From NCBI RefSeq assembly GCF_010730955.1, contig NZ_AP022577.1:4216001-4280000 (forward strand): a stretch of DNA of 64,000 bases, read 5' to 3'. Source of the stretch: Mycolicibacterium aubagnense. Its GTDB lineage: Bacteria; Actinomycetota; Actinomycetes; Mycobacteriales; Mycobacteriaceae. The number at the start of each line of letters is the position of its first letter. Position 1 is the stretch's first letter. Both the position numbers and the translations under genes were made by a program. This document shows positions 55,355 to 62,337 of the stretch, piece by piece. A model generated the notes under the pieces. It was given only the letters and a program-made list of their open reading frames with translations, was not told the origin of the DNA and did no database searches.

Positions 55355-55746
55355 AATCGTTGCTGCTGCGAGCCTGCGTGACCGGCCTGGCGTTGTGGTT
55401 GGTCACCCGCATGGTGCCGGGTATCCACTTCGTCTTCGTCGAGGGCAGTTCCCAATTGGAGCGGGTCGGCATCATCCTGGTCGTCGCGTTCATCTTCGGG
55501 CTGGTCAACGCCATCATCAAGCCGATTGTGCAGCTGTTCGCGATTCCGCTGTACATCCTCACGCTCGGTCTGATCCACATCGTGATCAACGCGTGGATGC
55601 TGTGGATCACCTCGTGGATCACCGAGCACACCACGCACTGGGGTCTGGCGATCGACCAGTTCTGGTTCACCGCGATCTGGGCGGCCGTTCTGCTGTCGGT
55701 GGTCGGCTGGGCGCTGGGCTTGGTGCAGCGCGCCATCGAGCGCTAG
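55351..55746 (+). CDS. Phage-holin-4-2-like membrane protein (PF04020 type)
   Basis: A 131-residue protein with four hydrophobic helices and the family patterns VAFIFGLVNAIIKPIVQLFA (about 47-66) and ILTLGLIHIVINAWMLW (about 70). Despite the name, such proteins are ordinary bacterial membrane proteins of unknown role. Translation is coupled to cobF by a four-base overlap. Confidence 0.85.
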   Translation: MKSLLLRACVTGLALWLVTRMVPGIHFVFVEGSSQLERVGIILVVAFIFGLVNAIIKPIVQLFAIPLYILTLGLIHIVINAWMLWITSWITEHTTHWGLAIDQFWFTAIWAAVLLSVVGWALGLVQRAIER

Positions 55747-55747
55747 C

Positions 55748-55795
55748 GATTAGTGCACGTTTCTCCGCGCCCGCCGCGGAAAAACGTGCACAATC
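55748..55795. terminator. Palindromic element / bidirectional terminator, copy 1
   Basis: GTGCACGTTT (55753-55762) pairs with AAACGTGCAC (55782-55791), with an inner CCGCG/CGCGG stem and an outer GATT/AATC. It fills the gap between two convergent genes. A related element lies at 59851-59899. Confidence 0.7.
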
Positions 55796-55796
55796 C

Positions 55797-57581
55797 CTAA
55801 GCGAGCGACGCCTGAATCGCACGTAACTCGGTGGCGCCGAAGGCTGGTTGCTCGGTGATGTCGCCTGCGGGCCGGCCGGTGCGGATCGCGTCGGCGAGGT
55901 CGCTGATCGTGGGGATCAGCCGCTCCGCGTCATCCTGCGTGACCGGGGAGCCGGACCGTTCGGTGGCCCATGCCGCGGCCAACGTCCGGTAGGCCAGTTG
56001 TTCGGTGGCGACGATGGCCGGCCAAAGCCGTTCTGCCGCAACCCGGCTCCGGGTAGATCCGCCGATGGCGGTGTCGTAGACGGGCAGCATGGCCATGGCG
56101 CGCAACTGCAGATCACGACGGTCGTTGCGGGCCGGCTCGGTGGTGACTGCCCCCGTGGCCAGATGGCTGACGACGACAGCAACGGCGTCCAGTGTCGCGG
56201 CGATTGCCTGTGCCGGGCGCGCCGCCGGATGTCCGCGCCGCGTGAACCAGAGGACCAGAAGTGCTACCGCGCAACCGATCACGGTGTCGATGCCGCGGGC
56301 GAGCAGCATGTCGAGCACGTTGGTGAGGTGGTGACCGCCCGAGGCGATGGTCAGCGCCGCGGGCGTGATGAAGATGACCGCGACGGTGTAGTTGCGCACC
56401 ACGAACATCTCGATCAGGAACTGCAGCGTGCCGACGATCAAGGCCAGCCACGGCCCACCCGGCGCCGCGATCAAGATGCCACCCGCCACTACCAAGCCGA
56501 GCCAGGTGCCCAGCGTGCGCTCGATGCCGCGCTGCACAGTGCGTCGCCAATCGAAACCCTGGTGCAGCATCAGGACCGCCGCAGCCATCGCCCAGTACGC
56601 GTGGTCCATGTTCAGGCCGACGGTGACAGCACCGGCGATCGCGACGGCGACCGCGGTGCGCAGGGCCGCGGTCAGCGGGGGAGCTCCCGGCGCCACCGCC
56701 CGTCGCAGCAGGGTGCCGACCGATGGGCGTCCCAGCGGGATCAGGCCCTCGAAACTGCCGCCGATGTCGCCGGGCACCGAGCCCAGTTGCCGGGCCAGCG
56801 CGGCACCGTCGACGGACATCGGCCGGCCGCGGTCGGCAGCCGCCATGGCCTCGGCGAACAACACGTGCAACCGGCGGTTCGTCATCCGGAGTCGGTACAG
56901 GGTGTCGTCCGGTTTGGGCCGCATCGGCTGGAACGTCACCAGGGCGATCCAGGCTTCGTGCAGAAGCTGCGCGGCCCGGTGCCGGGCGTCGGGCGAAGCG
57001 GTTTCGATATAGGTGGCCACCGCTTCGGCGGCAGCCGCCACCGCGCCACGCTCCGGCCCACGCGGGCGGATAAGTGCACCGGCCATGTGGACCGCCCAGG
57101 AGAACGCACCGCCGGCAAGGACCAGCGCGCCCAGCCGCACCGGGCTGAGATGCTCGGTCGCGATGCCGACGGCCGCCGCGCAAGCCAGCACCGGCATGTA
57201 CGCGCCGGGCGGTCCGACCGAGAGGGCCTGGCAGATCAGTACGGCGATCATCGCGATCACCGTGACGACGAGCACCCCGGACCATGGGGTCGCGGCCGCC
57301 CAGTCGCCGAGCGCGACGACCACCGCGAACGAGACGGCGATCGCTCCGAGATACATCGCGCGATTGAGGTAGGGGCGCCCGCTGCCGTAGAGGGAGGTGA
57401 AGCCACCAATGGTGGCGACCAACCCGGCGGACACATCTCCGGCGGCCCACCCGACGAGAATCGGCACCATCATGCAGACCGCGGCCCGCAGCGCGAACGG
57501 CCAGCGACGCGGTACGGCGTTCATGACGAGCATGCGTCGTAGCGGGTTCGTGGCCGGGGCGGGCGCCGAGCGGTCTGCCAT
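55797..57581 (-). CDS. FUSC-family inner membrane protein
   Basis: The 594-residue protein has two hydrophobic blocks, each of about five or six helices (about 25-165 and 310-450), separated by a soluble helical part with HRAAQLLHEAWIALVTFQ. The second block holds the family motif MDHAYWAMAAAVLMLHQGFDWRRTVQRGIERTLGT in two short runs. Relatives include aromatic-acid exporter AaeB and fusaric-acid resistance proteins. Substrate unknown. The last 140 residues are cytoplasmic helices. Confidence 0.85.
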   Translation of the reverse strand: MADRSAPAPATNPLRRMLVMNAVPRRWPFALRAAVCMMVPILVGWAAGDVSAGLVATIGGFTSLYGSGRPYLNRAMYLGAIAVSFAVVVALGDWAAATPWSGVLVVTVIAMIAVLICQALSVGPPGAYMPVLACAAAVGIATEHLSPVRLGALVLAGGAFSWAVHMAGALIRPRGPERGAVAAAAEAVATYIETASPDARHRAAQLLHEAWIALVTFQPMRPKPDDTLYRLRMTNRRLHVLFAEAMAAADRGRPMSVDGAALARQLGSVPGDIGGSFEGLIPLGRPSVGTLLRRAVAPGAPPLTAALRTAVAVAIAGAVTVGLNMDHAYWAMAAAVLMLHQGFDWRRTVQRGIERTLGTWLGLVVAGGILIAAPGGPWLALIVGTLQFLIEMFVVRNYTVAVIFITPAALTIASGGHHLTNVLDMLLARGIDTVIGCAVALLVLWFTRRGHPAARPAQAIAATLDAVAVVVSHLATGAVTTEPARNDRRDLQLRAMAMLPVYDTAIGGSTRSRVAAERLWPAIVATEQLAYRTLAAAWATERSGSPVTQDDAERLIPTISDLADAIRTGRPAGDITEQPAFGATELRAIQASLA

Positions 57582-57621
57582 GGGTACAGCATGCGGTACA
57601 TCCAGTCGCTAGCCTGAACCC

Positions 57622-58485
57622 ATGCCGGAACTCCCCGAGGTCGAGGCGCTCGCCGATCATCTGCGTCGTCATGCGGTTGGTCTGCCGGTGGGCCGCGTCG
57701 ACGTCGCCGCCCTGTCCGTGCTCAAGACCTTCGACCCGCCGCCGACCGCGTTGTACGGCAATGAGGTGACGGGAGCGGGCCGCTGGGGCAAGTACCTGGG
57801 CCTGCAGGTCGGCGATCTGCATCTGATCACCCATCTCTCGCGAGCCGGGTGGCTGCGCTGGTCCGAGAAGCTGGCCGCTGCGCCGCTCAAGCCGGGTAAG
57901 GGCCCGATCGCATTGCGGGTGCATCTCGGAAAACCTGGTGAGGCACCAGGTTTCGATCTCACCGAGGCCGGCACGCAGAAGCGGTTGGCGGTGTGGCTGG
58001 TGACCGATCCGCTGGCGGTGCCGCAGATCGCCTCGCTGGGACCGGACGCCTTGTCACTCGGGCCGGCGGAGTTGGCCGCTGTGCTGGCCGGCAATACCGG
58101 GCGAATCAAGAACGTCATCACCGACCAGCGGGTGATCGCCGGGATCGGTAATGCCTACAGTGACGAAATCCTGCACGTGGCCAAGCTTTCGCCGTTCGCG
58201 ACCGCAGGCAAGCTGACCACGGAACAGCTGGGGACCCTGCATGACGCGATGATCTCTGTGCTCAGCGATGCGGTGACCCGATCGGTCGGTCAGCAGGCGG
58301 CAACTCTCAAAGGTGAGAAGCGGTCTGGCCTGCGGGTCCATGCGCGCACTGGGCTACCGTGCCCCGTCTGTGGGGATACGGTGCGTGAGGTGTCCTTTGC
58401 GGACAAGTCCTTTCAGTACTGCCCGACGTGCCAGACCGGCGGCAAGATTCTGGCCGACCGGCGAATGTCCAAGCTGCTCAAGTGA
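57622..58485 (+). CDS. Fpg/Nei-family DNA glycosylase
   Basis: The 287-residue enzyme removes oxidised bases and nicks the strand. It keeps the N-terminal PELPEVE (Pro2 nucleophile, Glu3), GRWGKYLGL (about 52), the helix-two-turn-helix NVITDQRVIAGIGNAYSDEI (about 163-182) and a zinc finger with CPVC (about 247) and CPTC (about 272). The Arg usually found in the finger loop seems to be Lys (ADKSF). It resembles M. tuberculosis Rv0944, which is shorter. The neighbour order fpg-SDR-pgi is shared. Confidence 0.88.
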   Translation: MPELPEVEALADHLRRHAVGLPVGRVDVAALSVLKTFDPPPTALYGNEVTGAGRWGKYLGLQVGDLHLITHLSRAGWLRWSEKLAAAPLKPGKGPIALRVHLGKPGEAPGFDLTEAGTQKRLAVWLVTDPLAVPQIASLGPDALSLGPAELAAVLAGNTGRIKNVITDQRVIAGIGNAYSDEILHVAKLSPFATAGKLTTEQLGTLHDAMISVLSDAVTRSVGQQAATLKGEKRSGLRVHARTGLPCPVCGDTVREVSFADKSFQYCPTCQTGGKILADRRMSKLLK

Positions 58486-58486
58486 T

Positions 58487-59032
58487 TCAGCTGCAGTAGC
58501 CGCGGGTGGCTGCGGTCAGCGCCTCTTGGTAGAGGGGGTCGAGGTGCCTGCTCGCGGTGACCTGGGCGCGGGCCGTGCCGAGTGCGGCTGCGCAGCCCGG
58601 GCTCTGCAGAGTGCCCTGTTGCGCGGCAATCTCGGTGACCATGGTGCGATTGAAACCGTCTATCGCCGTGCGTGATTCGGAAAGGTCGGGCGCGGTCGCG
58701 GGGGCGGCGCCCGGGTCGAACTTCCACTGACTGAACCGCAGGTACTCGATGCCCTCGGTGGCGTGAATCTGGTCGGTGAAGACCTTTCGCACGAACACCG
58801 GGTCGGCGCCGGCGCTCTGGGCCTGCGAACCGACTGCGGCCAGCACCTGATCGACCCGCGCGGGATCCTCGATCGAGCCGCCGCTGATCCACTTGACCGC
58901 GGCTACCGGATCGGCGGTCTGCAGCCGCTGGGCCGCGGTGTCGACCAGGCGGAACAGCGGATTGTCGTCTGCGTGGGCGAGCGGCACCGACGTCATTCCC
59001 AACACGGCAACCAACAGTGCGGCGAGCTTCAT
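58487..59032 (-). CDS. Secreted chorismate mutase, AroQ-gamma (Rv1885c-like)
   Basis: The 181-residue protein has a signal peptide (MKLAALLVAVLGMTSVPLAHA). The helical domain shows ADPVAAVKWISGGSIEDPAR (about 41-60), DQIHATEGIEYLRFSQWKF (about 86) and SRTAIDGFNRTMV (about 117), matching the exported M. tuberculosis enzyme as remembered. It converts chorismate to prephenate outside the membrane. A Cys pair (SPGCAAAL, RGYCS) probably forms a disulfide. It converges on fpg with one base between stops. Confidence 0.9.
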   Translation of the reverse strand: MKLAALLVAVLGMTSVPLAHADDNPLFRLVDTAAQRLQTADPVAAVKWISGGSIEDPARVDQVLAAVGSQAQSAGADPVFVRKVFTDQIHATEGIEYLRFSQWKFDPGAAPATAPDLSESRTAIDGFNRTMVTEIAAQQGTLQSPGCAAALGTARAQVTASRHLDPLYQEALTAATRGYCS

Positions 59033-59092
59033 ACGTCGATCCTGCACCCTCCGACCTATCTTGACAGGTGTCGAGTTGGTTACGCTGCAGTC

Positions 59093-59842
59093 ATGACTCG
59101 GCAGAAAATCCTCATCACCGGAGCGAGCTCGGGCCTGGGCGCCGGTATGGCCCGGCAGTTCGCCGCCAAAGGCCGTGATCTGGCGCTGTGCGCCCGTCGG
59201 CTGGACAATCTCGAAGAGCTGAAGGCGGAGCTGACGGCGCAGTACCCCGGTGTCACGGTGGCCATCGCCGCGCTGGACGTCAACGATCACGACCAGGTGC
59301 CCAAGGTTTTCGAGGAGCTGGCAGGCGAACTCGGCGGCATCGACTGCGTCATCGTCAACGCCGGCATCGGCAAGGGTTACCCGCTGGGCGGCGGGAAGCT
59401 ATGGGCCAACAAGGCGACCATCGAGACGAATCTCGTTGCGGCGCTGGTGCAGATCGAGACCGCGCTGGAAATGTTCAAGGCCGCGGGCCGGGGCCACCTG
59501 GTCCTGGTGTCGTCGGTGCTCGGCAACGTCGGGGTGCCCGGGTACAAGGCCGCCTACGCCGCGAGCAAGGCCGGCGTCACCTCATTGGGCGAATCGCTGC
59601 GCGCCGAGTACGCTTCGGGCCCCATCAAGGTCACCGTGCTGGAACCCGGTTACATCGAGTCCGAGATGACCGCGAAGTCCAACTCCACCATGCTCATGGT
59701 CGACAACGAGACCGGCGTGAAGGCCATGGTCGACGCCATCGAGAAGGAGAAGGGCCGCGCCGTCGTCCCGGGCTGGCCGTGGTGGCCGCTGGTCGAGGTG
59801 ATGAAGCTGATGCCGCCGCGCTTCACCAAGTACTTCGCCTAG
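59093..59842 (+). CDS. Short-chain dehydrogenase/reductase, Rv0945-like
   Basis: A 249-residue SDR: TGASSGLG (about 9-16), VNAGIG (about 85), catalytic Ser in LVSSVLGNVG and YAASK (about 158-162). The basic, Trp-rich C-terminus (VPGWPWWPLVEVMKLMPPRF) may touch the membrane. Position between fpg and pgi is the same as Rv0945. ATG 59093 lies 60 bases from the divergent secreted chorismate mutase. Substrate unknown. Confidence 0.92.
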   Translation: MTRQKILITGASSGLGAGMARQFAAKGRDLALCARRLDNLEELKAELTAQYPGVTVAIAALDVNDHDQVPKVFEELAGELGGIDCVIVNAGIGKGYPLGGGKLWANKATIETNLVAALVQIETALEMFKAAGRGHLVLVSSVLGNVGVPGYKAAYAASKAGVTSLGESLRAEYASGPIKVTVLEPGYIESEMTAKSNSTMLMVDNETGVKAMVDAIEKEKGRAVVPGWPWWPLVEVMKLMPPRFTKYFA

Positions 59843-59850
59843 CTCCTTGC

Positions 59851-59899
59851 GATTTGTGCACGATTTTCCGCGTCGGCCGCGGATTTTCGTGCACAAATC
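59851..59899. terminator. Palindromic element / bidirectional terminator, copy 2
   Basis: GATTTGTGCACGA (59851-59863) pairs exactly with TCGTGCACAAATC (59887-59899), with an inner CCGCG/CGCGG stem. It lies between the convergent SDR and pgi genes and is closely related to the element at 55748-55795. Confidence 0.75.
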
Positions 59900-59901
59900 A
59901 C

Positions 59902-61566
59902 TCAGGAAACGCGGCCGCGCTCGGTGCGGTAACGACGGACGAGGGCATCGGTCGAGCTGTCGGACTGCGCGGCGGGTGCGGCGTCGGACGTGATGACCGG
60001 CAGTAGCGCCTTGGCCTGTGTTTTACCGAGCTCGACGCCCCACTGATCGAACGAGTCGATGCCCCAGATGACGCCCTCGGTGAAGACCTGGTGCTCGTAC
60101 AGCGCGATCAGCTGGCCGACCACGGACGGCGTCAGCTTGGTCGCCAGAATCGAAGTGGTGGGCCGGTTTCCGGGCATCACCTTGTGGGGGACGACGGCGG
60201 CCGGGGTGCCTTCGGCGGAGATCTCCTCGGCCGTCTTGCCGAACGCCAGCACCTGGGTCTGGGCGAAGAAGTTGCTCATCAGCAGGTCGTGCATGCTGCC
60301 GGTGCCATCGGCGGTGGGCAGGTCGTCGGTCGGCTCGCTGAACCCGATGAAGTCGGCCGGCACCAGCCGGGTGCCCTGGTGCAGCAGCTGGTAGAACGCA
60401 TGCTGACCGTTGGTACCCGGTTCGCCCCAGAAGATTTCGCCGGTATCGGTGCTCACCGGGGTGCCGTCGGCGCGCACCGACTTGCCGTTGGACTCCATGG
60501 TCAGCTGCTGCAGGTAGGCGGCGAACCGGGCCAGGTCGTTGGAGTAGGGCAGCACCGCACGGGCTTGTGCGCCGAAGAAGTCCGAATACCACAGGCCGAT
60601 GAGACCAAGCAGCACAGGCGCATTGGCTTCCAGCGGTGCGGTGCGGAAGTGCTCGTCGACCAAGTGGAAGCCGGCCAGGAATTCGCCGAACCGTTCCTTG
60701 CCGATGACGGCCATCACCGAGAGCCCGATGGCGCTGTCGACCGAGTACCGGCCACCGACCCAGTCCCAGAAGCCGAACATGTTGGCGGTGTCGATGCCGA
60801 ACTCCGACACCAGCTTTGCATTGGTCGACACCGCGACGAAGTGCTTGGCGACGGCGTCATCACCCAGCGCGGCGACCAGCCAGCGCCGGGCGGCCGTGGC
60901 GTTGGTCAACGTCTCCAGCGTCGAGAACGTCTTCGACGCGACGATGAAGAGCGTTGTGGCAGGGTCGAGTCCGTCGAGTTTGGCGACCAGGTCCGCTGGA
61001 TCGACGTTGGACACGAACCGGGCCCAGATGCCCGCGTCGGCGTAGTGGCGCAGCGCTTGGTCGACCATCACCGGCCCTAGATCGGAACCACCGATGCCGA
61101 TGTTGACCACCGTCGTGATGCGTTGCCCGGTGGCGCCGGTCCATTCACCGCTGCGCAGCCGGTCGGTGAACGTTCCCATGTCGTCGAGCACGGAGTGCAC
61201 GTCGGCGACCACGTCCTGACCGTCGACCACCAGCGACGCACCCCGGGGCAGCCGGAGCGCGGTGTGCAGCACCGCGCGGTCCTCGGAGGTGTTGATGTGC
61301 TGACCGGCGAACATGGCGTCGCGGCGTTCTTCCAGGCCGGCCGTCCGGGCCAGGTCGAGCAGCAGCGTCAGCGTCTCGCGGGTCACGCGGTGCTTGCTGT
61401 AGTCGATGTACAGGTCGCCGACGGTCAGCGTCAGCTCGCGGCCGCGCTCCGGGTCGTCGGCAAACAGCTCGCGCAGCGTGGTCGCCTCGACCGCGGCATG
61501 GTGCGCGGTGAGCGCCTGCCAGGCTGGGGTGGTCGCGATGTCGGCAGCGGGAGTGTGATCAGCCAT
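59902..61566 (-). CDS. pgi: Glucose-6-phosphate isomerase
   Basis: The 554-residue glycolytic enzyme interconverts glucose-6-phosphate and fructose-6-phosphate. Visible are [14 protein letters not shown] (about 152), the sugar-phosphate loop [11 protein letters not shown] (about 207), the catalytic region [17 protein letters not shown] (about 380-396, base Glu in WGEPGTN) and the signature [13 protein letters not shown] (about 505). Equivalent of Rv0946c. Confidence 0.97.
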   Translation of the reverse strand: MADHTPAADIATTPAWQALTAHHAAVEATTLRELFADDPERGRELTLTVGDLYIDYSKHRVTRETLTLLLDLARTAGLEERRDAMFAGQHINTSEDRAVLHTALRLPRGASLVVDGQDVVADVHSVLDDMGTFTDRLRSGEWTGATGQRITTVVNIGIGGSDLGPVMVDQALRHYADAGIWARFVSNVDPADLVAKLDGLDPATTLFIVASKTFSTLETLTNATAARRWLVAALGDDAVAKHFVAVSTNAKLVSEFGIDTANMFGFWDWVGGRYSVDSAIGLSVMAVIGKERFGEFLAGFHLVDEHFRTAPLEANAPVLLGLIGLWYSDFFGAQARAVLPYSNDLARFAAYLQQLTMESNGKSVRADGTPVSTDTGEIFWGEPGTNGQHAFYQLLHQGTRLVPADFIGFSEPTDDLPTADGTGSMHDLLMSNFFAQTQVLAFGKTAEEISAEGTPAAVVPHKVMPGNRPTTSILATKLTPSVVGQLIALYEHQVFTEGVIWGIDSFDQWGVELGKTQAKALLPVITSDAAPAAQSDSSTDALVRRYRTERGRVS

Positions 61567-61661
61567 GCCTCAAACCCTAGTGTGACGTAGGAAACGCCGC
61601 TGTACATGACGGGTGTATGGACATCGACGACCTGGCCACGAGTACCGCGCCCACCCCCTAA

Positions 61662-61788
61662 CGCGAGCGTGCGTGTCTGCGTACGACACGCGGTGAATCG
61701 TGCGCAGAAACGTCACGCTCAGCGCCGTCGAGCGGCACGTTTGTGATTTCAGAGCCGGGCGTGTTGCGTGCTGACCCGCACGCTCGCG
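61662..61788. terminator. Inverted repeats between chorismate mutase end and pgi start
   Basis: GCGTGTC (61671-61677) and GACACGC (61685-61691) make a tight 7-bp hairpin. An outer pair CGCGAGCGTGCG (61662-61673) and CGCACGCTCGCG (61777-61788) can form an alternative 12-bp long-range stem. The chorismate mutase transcript ends here. Confidence 0.45.
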
Positions 61789-61797
61789 ACGGGACGG

Positions 61798-62106
61798 TCA
61801 GTGGCCAAGGCGACCGCGGCCCAGGCGCAGCAGCAGCATGGCGAGGTCTTTGCCCTCAGGGCCCAGCTCGCTGTAGCGCTCGATCACCTTCATCTCACGG
61901 CTGTGCACCAGTCGGGTGCCGCCGGAGGCCATGCGGGCCTTGCCGATCATCTTGGACACTTCGGTGCGACGGGCGACGGCCGCCAGGATGGTGGCGTCCA
62001 GCTCATCGATCTCGAGGCGCAGCTCGTCGATGTTGGGGAGGTCGGTTTCGGTTGCCGTGTTTTCGGGAGACATTTTTTCCTCGCTGTTGGTGGATTCTGG
62101 TGTCAT
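61798..62106 (-). CDS. Cytosolic chorismate mutase (Rv0948c-like, AroQ-delta)
   Basis: A 102-residue helical enzyme making prephenate for Phe and Tyr. Core: IDELRLEIDELDATILAAVA (about 25-44), RRTEVSKMIGKARMASGGTR (about 45-64), and the closing LLLRLGRGRLGH. The closing segment is the part that, in the M. tuberculosis enzyme, contacts DAHP synthase and is activated by it (from memory). It is preceded by a structured leader with a possible 38-codon leader peptide. Confidence 0.93.
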   Translation of the reverse strand: MTPESTNSEEKMSPENTATETDLPNIDELRLEIDELDATILAAVARRTEVSKMIGKARMASGGTRLVHSREMKVIERYSELGPEGKDLAMLLLRLGRGRLGH

Positions 62107-62112
62107 CCGAAT

Positions 62113-62229
62113 TCAGGCCTCACACAACAAACGAGCCCCGGATCCGGATGCGGACCACGGGGCTGAAGGGAAGCAGCTAAACCCCGGGTACCGGCGTCCG
62201 GTACCCGTAGAAAAATCGCTGCTGCGCAT
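62113..62229 (-). CDS. Possible 38-codon leader peptide of chorismate mutase
   Basis: ATG 62229 opens a frame that ends at TGA six bases before the chorismate mutase ATG. It encodes three Phe, one Tyr and one Trp, the end products of the pathway: MRSSDFSTGTGRRYPGFSCF, then PSAPWSASG. There is no clear ribosome site before the ATG. It is listed as a hypothesis because of its place and content. Confidence 0.3.
   Translation of the reverse strand: MRSSDFSTGTGRRYPGFSCFPSAPWSASGSGARLLCEA
62134..62206 (-). promoter_or_regulatory. Structured leader with possible attenuator
   Basis: In the minus-strand transcript GGGTACCGG/CCGGTACCC (62198-62206 with 62186-62194) forms a 9-bp hairpin. AGCCCCG (62164-62158) can pair with CGGGGCT (62140-62134), followed by CGUUUGUUGU. 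The same AGCCCCG can instead pair with CGGGGTT (62186-62180, one G-U). The two pairings exclude each other. Confidence 0.4.
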
Positions 62230-62337
62230 TGAGCACGTTTTGAGTGTGCCATCCCGGCCCGTGCCAGCGCAAAGGGCCGAGCGCAGCGACGGGGAAATGC
62301 GTGGGTTGTCGCACCCCGGCGGTAAGTTTGAGCTGAT

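Noticed and set aside
55848..57542. A 564-codon plus-strand frame over the FUSC gene
   Set aside because: Low-complexity Arg/Asp/Gly text opposite a clear membrane protein.
61618..61662. A 14-codon frame beginning ATGGACATCGACGACC between pgi and chorismate mutase
   Set aside because: Too short and without ribosome site or conservation evidence; not called although a pseudogene is remembered at this place in M. tuberculosis.
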